From Mixophyes australis (lineage: Eukaryota; Chordata; Amphibia; Anura; Limnodynastidae), in contig JAVHZZ010000072.1 of assembly GCA_036250195.1 (NCBI GenBank), positions 62,001 through 126,000 on the forward strand: DNA of 64,000 nucleotides, in the 5' to 3' direction. Shown piece by piece: positions 31,801 through 46,374 of this stretch. The notes beneath the pieces were generated by a model. That model saw only the letters and a list, made by a program, of their open reading frames with translations. It had not been told where the DNA came from and did not search any database. Position 1 is the first letter of the stretch. Every line of letters starts with the position of its first letter. Made by a program: the position numbers and the translations under genes.

Positions 31801-32530
31801 TAATTCATGATTCATGATTCATGATTCAATTCATGATTCATGATTCATGATTCAATTCATGATTCAATTTATGATTCATGATTCATGATTCATAATTTAA
31901 TTCATGATTCAATTTATGATTCATGATTCAATTCATGATTCAATTCATGATTCATGATTCAATTCATGATTCATGATTCAATTCATGATTCATGATTAAA
32001 TTCATGATTCATGATTCGATTCATGATTCATGATGCATGATTCAATTCATGATTCATAATTCATGATTCAATTCATGATTCAAGATTCAATTCGTGATTC
32101 ATAATTCATGATTCATGATTCAATTCATGATTCATGATTCAATTCATGATTCGAATCCTGATTTAATTCATGATTCGAATCCTGATTCATAATTCATGAT
32201 TCATGATTCAATTCATGATTCATGATTCATGATTCATGATTCATGATTCAATTCATGATTCATGATTCATGATTCAATTCATGATTCAATTTATGATTCA
32301 TGATTCATGATTCATAATTTAATTCATGATTTAATTTATGATTCATGATTCAATTCATGATTAAATTCATGATTCATGATTCATGATTGAATTCATGATT
32401 CATGATTGAATTCATGATTCATGATTAAATTCATGATTCATGATTCGATTCATGATTCATGATGCATGATTCAATTCATGATTCATGATTCAATTCATGA
32501 TTCATGATTCAATTCATGATTCATAATTCA
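28837..32530. repeat. Partial third copy of the 5157 bp unit
   Basis: The order of landmarks matches 20372-24090 of the second 5157 bp copy with stepwise offsets: CCTTTTT 28925 (8465), ATTAAGG 29633 (8512), TTCAAG 31168 and CGATTAATG 31341 (8550). After an 81 bp deletion that removed the last CCTTTTTATG, they are TGAATTATG 31601, ATGAATC 31781 and ATGCATG 32032 (all 8469). Near 32387 the GATTGAATTC doublet is at 8476. The left part of the 5157 bp unit (before about 20372) is missing. The accumulated drift shows this copy is older than, or diverged more than, the two exact copies. Confidence 0.82.
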
Positions 32531-33740
32531 TGATTCATGATTCAATTCATGGTTCATGATTCAATTCATGATTCGAATCCTGATTCATTTCAAGATTCGA
32601 ATCCTGATTCAATTCATGATTCATGATTCATGATTCAATTCATAATTCATGATTCATGATTCATGATTCAATTCATGATTCATGATTTTATGATTCATGA
32701 TTCAACTCATGATTCATGATTCATGATTCAATTCATGATTCATGATTCATGATTCATGATTCGATTAATGATTCATGATTCATGATTCAATTCATGATTC
32801 ATGATTCATGATTCAATTCATGATTCATGATTCCTTTTTATGATTCTTGATTCATGATTCATGATTCGATTCATGATTCATGATTCATGGTTCAATTCAT
32901 GATTCATGATTCATAATTCATGATTCATGATTCAATTCATGATTCATGATTCATGATTCATGATTCATGATTCAATTCATAATTCATGATTCATGATTCA
33001 TGATTCAATTCATGATTCTTGATTCATGATTCATGATTCAATTCATGATTCATGATTCGATTCATGATTCATGATTCATGATTCATGATTCAATTCATGA
33101 TTCAATTCATAATTCATGATTCAATTTATGAATTATGATTCATGATTCATGATTCATGATTTAATTCATGATTCAATTCATGATTCATGATTGATGAATT
33201 CAATTCATGATTCATGATTCATGATTTATGATTCAATTCATGATTCAATTCATGATTCATGATTCAATTCATGATTCATGATTCAATTCATGATTCATGA
33301 TTCGATTCATGAATCATGATTCATGATTTAATTCATGATTCATGATTCATGATTCAATTCATGATTCATGATTCAATTCATGATTCAATTTATGATTCAT
33401 GATTCATGATTCATAATTTAATTCATGATTCAATTTATGATTCATGATTCAATTCATGATTCAATTCATGATTCATGATTCATGATTCAATTCATGATTC
33501 ATGATTCAATTCATGATTCATGATTAAATTCATGATTCATGATTCGATTCATGATTCATGATGCATGATTCAATTCATGATTCATAATTCATGATTCAAT
33601 TCATGATTCAATATTAAATTCGTGATTCATAATTCATGATTCATGATTCAATTCATGATTCATGATTCAATTCATGATTTGAATCCTGATTTAATTCATG
33701 ATTCGAATCCTGATTCAATTCATGATTCATGATTCATAAT
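32531..33740. repeat. Extra copy of the right part of the 5157 bp unit (1.42-1.53 kb tandem step)
   Basis: TTCAAG 32588, CGATTAATG 32762, TGAATTATG 33129, ATGAATC 33309 and ATGCATG 33560 repeat those at 31168, 31341, 31601, 31781 and 32032. The offset is 1420-1421 at first and 1528 after the CCTTTTTATG at 32833, which the left copy has lost. It keeps the CCTTTTTATG and so resembles 22560-23630 (offset 9970-9997) more closely than its neighbour does. It ends in the ATATTAAATTCG and TTTGAATCC words that lead into block P again. Confidence 0.8.
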
Positions 33741-36700
33741 TCATGATTCATGATTCAATTCATGATTCATGATTCATGATTCATGATTCATGATTCAATT
33801 CATAATTCATGATTCATGATTCAATTCATGATTCTTGATTCATGATTCATGATTCAATTCATGATTCATGATTCGATTCATGATTCATGATTCATGATTC
33901 ATGATTCATGTTTCAATTCATGATTCAATTCACGATTCATGATTCAATTTATGATTCATGATTCATGATTCATGATTCAATTCATGATTCAATTCATGAT
34001 TCATGATTGATGAATTCAATTCATGATTCATGATTCATGATTTATGATTCAATTCATGATTCAATTCATGATTCATGATTCAATTCATGATTCATGATTC
34101 ATGATTCAATTCATGATTCATGATTCATGATTCAATTCATGATTCATGATTCATGATTCATGATTCATGAGTCAATTCATGATTCATGATTCATGATTCA
34201 ATTCATAATTCATGATTCATGATTCATGATTCGATTCATGATTCATGATTCATGATTCAATTTATAATTCATGATTCATGATTCAATTCATGATTCATGA
34301 TTCGTTTCATGATTCTTGATTCATGATTAATGATTCGATTCATGATTCATGATTCATGATTCAAATTATGATTCATGATTCAGGATTCAATTCATGATTC
34401 ATGATTCATGATTCATGATTCAATTCATAATTCATGATTAATGATTCATGATTCAATTCATGATTTATGATTCATGATTCATGATTCAATTCATGATTCA
34501 TGATTCATGATTCAATTCATGATACATTATTCATGATTTATGATTCGATTCATGATTCATGATTCATGATTCATGATTCAATTCATGATTCATGATTCAA
34601 TTCATGATTCATGATTCATGATTCATGATTCATGATTCATGATTCGATTCATGATTCATGATTCATGATTCATGATTCGATTCATGATTCATGATTCATG
34701 ATTAATGATTCGATTCATGATTCATGATTCAATTCATGATTCATGATTCAAGATTCATGATTCATGATTCGATTCATGATTCATGATTCAATTCATGATT
34801 AATGATTCATGATTCAATTCATGATTCATGATTCAATTCATGATTCAATTCATGATTTATGATTCGATTCATGATTCTTGATTCATGATTCGATTCATGA
34901 TTCATGATTCATGATTCAATTCATGATTCATGATTCATGATTCATGATTCAATTCATGATTCATGATTCAATTCATGATTCATGATTCGATTCATGATTC
35001 ATGATTCAATTCATGATTCATGATTCAATTCATGATTCATGATTCGATTCATGATTCATGATTCAATTCATGATTCATGATTCATGATTCAATTCATGAT
35101 TCAATTCATGATTCATGATTCAATTTATGATTCATGATTCAATTCATGATTCAATTCATGATTCATGATTGATGAATTCAATTCATGATTCATGATTCAT
35201 GATTTATGATTCAATTCATGATTCAATTAATGATTCATGATTTAATTCATGATTCATGATTCATGATTCAATTCATGATTCAATTCATGATTCATGATTC
35301 ATGATTCAATTTATGATTCATGATTCATGATTCATGATTCATGATTCATGATTCAATTCATGATTCAATTCATGATTCATGATTGATGATTCGATTCATG
35401 ATTCATGATTCATGATTCTTGATTCATGATTCATGATTCGATTCATGATTCATGATTCAAATTATGATTCATGATTCAGGATTCAATTCATGATTCATGA
35501 TTCATGATTCATGATTCATGATTCAATTCATAATTCATTATTCATGATTCATGATTCAATTCATGATTTATGATTCATGATTTATGATTCATGATTCAAT
35601 TCATGATTCATGATTCATGAGTCAATTCATGATACATGATTCATGATTTATGATTCGATTCATTATTCATGATTCATGATTCATGATTCAATTCATGATT
35701 CATGATTCAATTCATGATTCATGATTCATGATTCATGATTCATGATTCATGATTCGTGATTTAATTCATGATTCATGATTCATGATTCAATTCATGATTC
35801 CTGATTCATGATTCCTGATTCATGATTCGATTCATGATTCATGATTCATGATTCAATTCATGATTCATGATTCAAGATTCATGATTCATGATTCGATTCA
35901 TGATTCATGATTCAATTCATGATTAATGATTCATGATTCAATTCATGATTCATGATTCAATTCATGATTCATGATTCAATTCATGATTCAATTCATGATT
36001 CATGATTCGATTCATGATTCTTGATTCATGATTCGATTCATGATTCATGATTCAATTCATGATTAATGATTCGATTCATGATTCATGATTCATGATTCGA
36101 GTCATGATTCATGATTCATGATTCAATTCATGATTCATGATTCATGATTCAATTCATGATTCATGATTCCTTTTTATGATTCTTGATTCATGATTCATGA
36201 TTTGATTCATGATTCATGATTCATGATTCAATTCATGATTCATGATTCATAATTCACGATTCATGATTCAATTCATGATTCATGATTCATGATTCATGAT
36301 TCATGATTCATGATTCAATTCATAATTCATGATTCATGATTCATGATTCAATTCATGATTCTTGATTCATGATTCATGATTCAATTCATGATTCATGATT
36401 CGATTCATGATTCATGATTCATGATTCATGATTCATGATTCAATTCATGATTCAATTCATGATTCAATTCATGATTCATGATTCAATTTATGATTCATGA
36501 TTCATGATTCATGATTCAATTCATGATTCAATTCATGATTCATGATTGATGAATTCAATTCATGATTCATGATTCATGATTTATGATTCAATTCATGATT
36601 CAATTCATGATTCATGATTCAATTCATGATTCAATTCATGATTCAATTCATGATTCATGATTCATAATTCAATTCATGATTCATGATTAGATTCATGAAT

Positions 36701-38110
36701 CATGATTCATGATTTAATTCATGATTCATGATTCAATTCATGATTCAATTTATGATTTATGAATCATGATTCATAATTTAATTCATGATTCAATTTATGA
36801 TTCATGATTCAATTCATGATTCAATTCATGATTCATGATTCATGATTCAATTCATGATTCATGATTAAATTCATGATTCAAGATTCGATTCATGATTCAT
36901 GATGCATGATTCAATTCATGATTCATGATTCATGATTCATGATTCAATTCAAGATTCAATTCGTGATTCATAATTCATGATTCATGATTCAATTCATGAT
37001 TCATGATTTAATTCATGATTCGAATCCTGATTCAATTCATGATTCGAATCCTGATTGAATTCATGATTCATGATTCATGATTCAATTCATGATTCATGAT
37101 TCATGATTCAATTCATGATTCATGATTCATGATTCATGAGTCAATTCATGATTCATGATTCATGATTCAATTCATAATTCATGATTCATGATTCATGATT
37201 CGATTCATGATTCATGTTTCATGATTCAATTTATAATTCATGATTCATGATTCAATTCATGATTCATGATTCGTTTCATGATTCTTGATTCATGATTCAT
37301 GATTCGATTCATGATTCATGATTCATGATTCAAATTATGATTCATGATTCAGGATTCAATTCATGATTCATGATTCAATTCATAATTCATGATTAATGAT
37401 TCATGATTCAATTCATGATTTATGATTCATGATTCATGATTCATGATTAAATTCATGATTCATGATTCATGATTCAATTCATGATACATGATTCATGATT
37501 TATGATTCGATTCATGATTCATGATTCATGATTCATGATTCAATTCATGATTCATGATTCAATTCATGATTCATGATTCATGATTCATGATTCGTGATTC
37601 AATTCATGATTCATGATTCATGATTCAATTCATGATTCATGATTCATGATTCATGATTCATGATTCGATTCATGATTCATGATTCATGATTCATGATTCG
37701 ATTCATGATTCATGATTCATGATTCAATTCATGATTCATGATTCAAGATTCATGAATTATGATTCGATTCATGATTCATGATTCAATTCATGATTAATGA
37801 TTCATGATTCAATTCATGATTCATGATTCAATTCATGATTCAATTCATGATTCATGATTCAATTCATGATTCTTGGTTCATGATTCGATTCATGATTCAT
37901 GATTCATGATTCAATTCATGATTCATGATTCAATTCATGATTCATGATTCATGATTCGATTCATGATTCATGATTCATGATTCATGATTCAATTCATGAT
38001 TCATGATTCAATTCATGATTAATGATTCATGATTCATGATTCAATTCATGATTCATGATTCATGATTCAATTCATGATTCATGATTCAATTTATGATTCA
38101 ATTCATGATT
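33741..38110. repeat. Block P, second copy (about 4.37 kb)
   Basis: This is a copy of 24474-28836 with the same series: CACG 33931, TGAGTCA 34168, GATACATTATTC, ATTCCTGATTC words at 35800, CCTTTTT 36169, TGAGTCA 37137, TTGGTTC word near 37875, and an AATTTATGATTCAATTC run near 38090. Similarity ends near 38105, where the first copy continues into the CCTTTTT-bearing third unit and this one continues into TTCGATTC phrases. With the preceding segment it makes a compound repeat of about 9.27 kb that is complete once and truncated the second time. Confidence 0.82.
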
Positions 38111-39688
38111 CATGATTCGATTCATGATTCATGATTCAATTCATGATTCATGATTCAATTCATGATTTATGATTCGATTCATGATTCATGATTCAATTCA
38201 TGATTTATGATTCAATTCATGATTCATGATTCAATTCATGATTCAATTCATGATTCATGATTCATGATTCAATTCATGATTCATGATTGATGAATTCAAT
38301 TCATGATTCATGATTCATGATTTATGATTCAATTCATGATTTAATTCATGATTCATGATTCAATTCATGATTCATGATTCAATTCATGATTCATGATTCA
38401 TGATTCAATTCATGATTCAATTCATGATTCATGATTCATGATTCAATTTATGATTCATGATTCATGATTCATGATTCATGATTCAATTCATGATTCAATT
38501 CATGATTCATGATTGATGAATTCAATTCATGATTCATGATTTATGATTCAATTCATGATTCAATTCATGATTCATGATTCAATTCATGATTCATGATTCA
38601 ATTCATGATTCATGATTTATAATTCAATTCATGATTCAATTTATGATTCATGATTCATGATTCATAATTTAATTCATGATTCAATTTATGATTCATGATT
38701 CAATTCATGATTAAATTCATGATTCATGATTCATGATTCAATTCATGATTCATGATTCAATTCATGATTCATGATTAAATTCATGATTCATGATTCGATT
38801 CATGATTCATGATGCATGATTCAATTCATGATTCATGATTCAATTCATGATTCATGATTCAATTCATGATTCATAATTCAGGATTCATGATTCAATTCAT
38901 GGTTCATGATTCAATTCATGATTCGAATCCTGATTCATTTCAAGATTCGAATCCTGATTCAATTCATGATTCATGATTCATGATTCAATTCATAATTCAT
39001 GATTCATGATTCATGATTCAATTCATGATTCATGATTCATGATTCAATTCATGATTCATGATTCATAATTCAATTCATGATTCATGATTCATGATTCATG
39101 ATTCATGAGTCAATTCATGATTCATGATTCATGATTCAATTCATAATTCACGATTCATGATTCGATTCATGATTCATGATTCATGATTGAATTTATAATT
39201 CATGATTCATGATTCAATTCATGATTCATGATTCGTTTCATGATTCTTGATTCATGATTCGATTCATGATTCATGATTCAAGATTCAAATTATGATTCAT
39301 GATTCATGATTCAATTCATGATTCATGATTCATGATTCATGATTCAATTCATAATTCATGATTAATGATTCGTGATTCAATTCATGATTCATGATTCATG
39401 ATTCAATTCATGATTCATGATTCATGATTTGATTCATGATTCATGATTCATGATTCAATTCATGACTTATGATTCATGATTCAATTCATGATTCATGATT
39501 CCTTTTTATGATTCTTGATTCATGATTCATGATTCGATTCATGATTCATGATTCAATTCATGATTCATGATTCATAATTCATGATTCATGATTCAATTCA
39601 TGATTCATGATTCATGATTCATGATTCAATTCATAATTCATGATTCATGATTCATGATTCAATTCATGATTCATGATTCATGATTCAT
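38111..39688. repeat. Transitional block with parts of the 5157 bp unit
   Basis: This satellite carries, in the usual order, two GATTGATGAATTC phrases (about 38286 and 38513), TTAATTTATG, ATGCATG, ATGGTTC, TTCAAG (38939) flanked by TTCGAATCC, then a TGAGTCA module with CACG. The last CCTTTTTATG before a 15.9 kb gap is at 39501. The content is what follows block P elsewhere, but shortened and rearranged. The TGAATTTATAATTC word, from an A to G change in the pentamer, is shared with the 3343 bp units to the right. Nothing besides satellite is seen. Confidence 0.72.
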
Positions 39689-42600
39689 GATTCAATTCAT
39701 GATTCATGATTCATGATTCATGATTCATGATTCATGATTCATGATTCAATTCATGATTCAATTCATAATTCATGATTCAATTTATGATTCATGATTCATG
39801 ATTCATGATTCAATTCATGATTCAATTCATGATTCATGATTGATGAATTCAATTCATGATTCATGATTCATGATTTAAGATTCAATTCATGATTCAATTC
39901 ATGATTCATGATTCAATTCATGATTCATGATTCATGATTCAATTCATGATTCATGATTCGATTCATGAATCATGATTCATGATTTAATTCATGATTCATG
40001 ATTCATGATTCAATTCATGATTCATGATTCATGATTCAATTCATGATTCATGATTCATGATTCAATTCATGATTCAATTTATGATTCATGATTCATGATT
40101 CATAATTTAATTCATGATTTAATTTATGATTCATGATTCAATTCATGATTCAATTCATGATTCATGATTCATGATTCAATTCATGATTCATGATTCAATT
40201 CATGATTCATGATTCAATTCATGATTCATGATTCAATTCATGATTCAAGATTCAATTCGTGATTCATAATTCATGATTTATGATTCAATTCATGATTCAT
40301 GATTCAATTCATGATTCGAATCCTGATTCAATTCACTATTCATGATTCAATTCATGATTCATGATTCATAATTCAATTCATGATTCATGATTCATGATTC
40401 ATGATTCATGAGTCAATTCATGATTCATGATTCATGATTCAATTCATAATTCACGATTCATGATTCGATTCATGATTCATGATTCATGATTGAATTTATA
40501 ATTCATGATTCATGATTCAATTCATGATTCATGATTCGTTTCATGATTCTTGATTCATGATTTGATTCATGATTCATGATTCATGATTCAAATTATGATT
40601 CATGATTCAGGATTCAATTCATGATTCATGATTCATGATTCATGATTCAATTCATAATTCATGATTAATGATTCGTGATTCAATTCATGATTTATGATTC
40701 ATGATTCATGATTCATGATTCAATTCATGATTCATGATTCATGATTCAATTCATGATACATGATTCATGATTTATGATTCGATTCATTATTCATGATACA
40801 TGATTCATGATTCAATTCATGATTCATGATTCAATTCATGATTCATGATTCATGATTCATGATTCGTGATTCAATTCATGATTCATGATTCATGATTCAA
40901 TTCATGATTCATGATTCATGATTCCTGATTCATGATTCGATTCATGATTCATGATTCATGATTCAATTCATGATTCATGATTCAAGATTCATGATTCATG
41001 ATTCGATTCATGATTCATGATTCGATTCATGATTCTTGATTCATGATTCGATTCATGATTCATGATTCATGATTCAATTCATGATTCATGATTCAATTCA
41101 TGATTCATGATTCATGATTCGATTCATGATTCATGATTCAATTCATGATTCATGATTCAATTCATGATTCATGATTCATGATTCAATTCATGATTCATGA
41201 TTCATGATTCAATTCATGATTCATGATTCAATTCATGATTCATGATTCGATTCATGATTCATGATTCAATTCATGATTCATGATTCAATTCATGATTCAT
41301 GATTCGATTCATGATTCATGATTCAATTCATGATTCATGATTCAATTCATGATTCATGATTCATGATTCAATTCATGATTCATGATTCATGATTTATAAT
41401 TCAGTTCATGATTCATGATTCATGATTTATGATTCAATTCATGATTCAATTCATGATTCATGATTCAATTCATGATTCATGATTCAATTCATGATTCATG
41501 ATTCATGATTCAATTTATGATTCATGATTCATGATTCATGATTCATGATTGATGAATTCAATTCATGATTCATGATTCATGATTTATGATTCAATTCATG
41601 ATTCAATTCATGATTCATGATTCAATTCATGATTCATGATTCAATTCATGATTCATGATTCATGATTCAATTCATGATTCAATTTATGATTCATGATTCA
41701 TGATTCATAATTTAATTCATGATTCAATTTATGATTCATGATTCAATTCATGATTCAATTCATGATTCATGATTCATGATTCAATTCATGATTCATGATT
41801 CAATTCATGATTCATGATTCAATTCATGATTCATGATTCAATTCATGATTCAAGATGCATGATTCAATTCATGATTCATGATTCAATTCATGATTCGAAT
41901 CCTGATTCAATTCATGATTCGAATCCTGATTCAATTCATGATTCATGATTCATGATTCAATTCATGATTCATGATTCATGATTGAATTCATGATTCATGA
42001 TTCATGATTCATGATTCATGGGTCAATTCATGATTCATGATTCATGATTCATGATTCATGATTCATGATTCATGATTCGATTCATGATTCATGATTCATG
42101 ATTCAATTTATGATTCATGATTCACTATTCAATTCATGATTCATGATTCGTTTCATGATTCTTGATTCATGATTCATGATTCGATTCATGATTCATGATT
42201 CATGATTCAATTCATGATTCATGATTCATGATTCATGATTCATGATTCAATTCATGATTCAATTTATGATTCATGATTCATGATTCATAATTTAATTCAT
42301 GATTCAATTTATGATTCATGATTCAATTCATGATTCAATTCATGATTCATGATTCATGATTCAATTCATGATTCATGATTCAATTCATGATTCATGATTA
42401 AATTCATGATTCATGATTCGATTCATGATTCATGATGCATGATTCAATTCATGATTCATGATTCATGATTCATGATTCAATTCATGATTCAAGATACAAT
42501 TCGTGATTCATAATTCATGATTCATGATTCAATTCATGATTCATGATTCAATTCATGATTTGAATCCTGATTTAATTCATGATTCAAATCCTGATTCAAT

Positions 42601-43031
42601 TCATGATTCATGATTCATGATTCAATTCATGATTCATGATTCATGATTCAATTCATGATTCATGATTCATGATTCATGAGTCAATTCATGATTCATGATT
42701 CATGATTCAATTCATAATTCATGATTCATGATTCATGATTCATGATTCGATTCATGATTCATGATTCATGATTCAATTTATAATTCATGATTCATGATTC
42801 AATTCATGATTCATGATTCGTTTCATGATTCTTGATTCATGATTCGATTCATGATTCATGATTCATGATTCAAATTATGATTCATGATTCAGGATTTAAT
42901 TCATGATTCATGATTCATGATTCATGATTCATGATTCAATTCATAATTCATGATTAATGATTCATGATTCAAATCATGATTTATGATTCATGATTCATGA
43001 TTCATGATTCAATTCATGATTCATGATTCAT
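39689..43031. repeat. 3343 bp higher-order unit, first copy
   Basis: Landmarks recur exactly 3343 bp downstream: AATTCATAATT 39764/43107 (at CATA), CACTATT 40334/43677 and 42123/45466, CAGTTC 41402/44745, ATGGGTC 42018/45361, AAATCATG 42971/46314. The left junction is where three heptamers precede the 39689 phrase but two precede the matching 43032 phrase. Distinctive words are CACTATTC, CAGTTC, ATGGGTC, CAAATCC and AAGATACAATTCG. It has no CCTTTTTATG. Lines I compared word by word (around 39.7-39.8, 41.4-41.5 and 42.97 kb) showed no differences from the second copy. Confidence 0.93.
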
Positions 43032-46000
43032 GATTCAATTCATGATTCATGATTCATGATTCATGATTCATGATTCATGATTCATGATTCAATTCATGAT
43101 TCAATTCATAATTCATGATTCAATTTATGATTCATGATTCATGATTCATGATTCAATTCATGATTCAATTCATGATTCATGATTGATGAATTCAATTCAT
43201 GATTCATGATTCATGATTTAAGATTCAATTCATGATTCAATTCATGATTCATGATTCAATTCATGATTCATGATTCATGATTCAATTCATGATTCATGAT
43301 TCGATTCATGAATCATGATTCATGATTTAATTCATGATTCATGATTCATGATTCAATTCATGATTCATGATTCATGATTCAATTCATGATTCATGATTCA
43401 TGATTCAATTCATGATTCAATTTATGATTCATGATTCATGATTCATAATTTAATTCATGATTTAATTTATGATTCATGATTCAATTCATGATTCAATTCA
43501 TGATTCATGATTCATGATTCAATTCATGATTCATGATTCAATTCATGATTCATGATTCAATTCATGATTCATGATTCAATTCATGATTCAAGATTCAATT
43601 CGTGATTCATAATTCATGATTTATGATTCAATTCATGATTCATGATTCAATTCATGATTCGAATCCTGATTCAATTCACTATTCATGATTCAATTCATGA
43701 TTCATGATTCATAATTCAATTCATGATTCATGATTCATGATTCATGATTCATGAGTCAATTCATGATTCATGATTCATGATTCAATTCATAATTCACGAT
43801 TCATGATTCGATTCATGATTCATGATTCATGATTGAATTTATAATTCATGATTCATGATTCAATTCATGATTCATGATTCGTTTCATGATTCTTGATTCA
43901 TGATTTGATTCATGATTCATGATTCATGATTCAAATTATGATTCATGATTCAGGATTCAATTCATGATTCATGATTCATGATTCATGATTCAATTCATAA
44001 TTCATGATTAATGATTCGTGATTCAATTCATGATTTATGATTCATGATTCATGATTCATGATTCAATTCATGATTCATGATTCATGATTCAATTCATGAT
44101 ACATGATTCATGATTTATGATTCGATTCATTATTCATGATACATGATTCATGATTCAATTCATGATTCATGATTCAATTCATGATTCATGATTCATGATT
44201 CATGATTCGTGATTCAATTCATGATTCATGATTCATGATTCAATTCATGATTCATGATTCATGATTCCTGATTCATGATTCGATTCATGATTCATGATTC
44301 ATGATTCAATTCATGATTCATGATTCAAGATTCATGATTCATGATTCGATTCATGATTCATGATTCGATTCATGATTCTTGATTCATGATTCGATTCATG
44401 ATTCATGATTCATGATTCAATTCATGATTCATGATTCAATTCATGATTCATGATTCATGATTCGATTCATGATTCATGATTCAATTCATGATTCATGATT
44501 CAATTCATGATTCATGATTCATGATTCAATTCATGATTCATGATTCATGATTCAATTCATGATTCATGATTCAATTCATGATTCATGATTCGATTCATGA
44601 TTCATGATTCAATTCATGATTCATGATTCAATTCATGATTCATGATTCGATTCATGATTCATGATTCAATTCATGATTCATGATTCAATTCATGATTCAT
44701 GATTCATGATTCAATTCATGATTCATGATTCATGATTTATAATTCAGTTCATGATTCATGATTCATGATTTATGATTCAATTCATGATTCAATTCATGAT
44801 TCATGATTCAATTCATGATTCATGATTCAATTCATGATTCATGATTCATGATTCAATTTATGATTCATGATTCATGATTCATGATTCATGATTGATGAAT
44901 TCAATTCATGATTCATGATTCATGATTTATGATTCAATTCATGATTCAATTCATGATTCATGATTCAATTCATGATTCATGATTCAATTCATGATTCATG
45001 ATTCATGATTCAATTCATGATTCAATTTATGATTCATGATTCATGATTCATAATTTAATTCATGATTCAATTTATGATTCATGATTCAATTCATGATTCA
45101 ATTCATGATTCATGATTCATGATTCAATTCATGATTCATGATTCAATTCATGATTCATGATTCAATTCATGATTCATGATTCAATTCATGATTCAAGATG
45201 CATGATTCAATTCATGATTCATGATTCAATTCATGATTCGAATCCTGATTCAATTCATGATTCGAATCCTGATTCAATTCATGATTCATGATTCATGATT
45301 CAATTCATGATTCATGATTCATGATTGAATTCATGATTCATGATTCATGATTCATGATTCATGGGTCAATTCATGATTCATGATTCATGATTCATGATTC
45401 ATGATTCATGATTCATGATTCGATTCATGATTCATGATTCATGATTCAATTTATGATTCATGATTCACTATTCAATTCATGATTCATGATTCGTTTCATG
45501 ATTCTTGATTCATGATTCATGATTCGATTCATGATTCATGATTCATGATTCAATTCATGATTCATGATTCATGATTCATGATTCATGATTCAATTCATGA
45601 TTCAATTTATGATTCATGATTCATGATTCATAATTTAATTCATGATTCAATTTATGATTCATGATTCAATTCATGATTCAATTCATGATTCATGATTCAT
45701 GATTCAATTCATGATTCATGATTCAATTCATGATTCATGATTAAATTCATGATTCATGATTCGATTCATGATTCATGATGCATGATTCAATTCATGATTC
45801 ATGATTCATGATTCATGATTCAATTCATGATTCAAGATACAATTCGTGATTCATAATTCATGATTCATGATTCAATTCATGATTCATGATTCAATTCATG
45901 ATTTGAATCCTGATTTAATTCATGATTCAAATCCTGATTCAATTCATGATTCATGATTCATGATTCAATTCATGATTCATGATTCATGATTCAATTCATG

Positions 46001-46374
46001 ATTCATGATTCATGATTCATGAGTCAATTCATGATTCATGATTCATGATTCAATTCATAATTCATGATTCATGATTCATGATTCATGATTCGATTCATGA
46101 TTCATGATTCATGATTCAATTTATAATTCATGATTCATGATTCAATTCATGATTCATGATTCGTTTCATGATTCTTGATTCATGATTCGATTCATGATTC
46201 ATGATTCATGATTCAAATTATGATTCATGATTCAGGATTTAATTCATGATTCATGATTCATGATTCATGATTCATGATTCAATTCATAATTCATGATTAA
46301 TGATTCATGATTCAAATCATGATTTATGATTCATGATTCATGATTCATGATTCAATTCATGATTCATGATTCAT
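43032..46374. repeat. 3343 bp higher-order unit, second copy
   Basis: This is the direct tandem copy of 39689-43031, in exact register at all six landmark pairs. At the right end the phrase corresponding to 43032 is followed by GATACATGATTCATG and TTTATGATTCG, as in a TGAGTCA module, instead of the long heptamer run that starts the second copy. That defines the junction to within a phrase. With no length drift over 3.3 kb, it is a recent duplication. Confidence 0.93.

Noticed and set aside
18155..33315. Heat-shock elements (TTCATGAA, fitting nTTCnnGAAn)
   Set aside because: The dyad appears only where the GAATCATG substitution occurs, without the third adjacent unit usual for a strong site. 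The match is a by-product of the palindrome.
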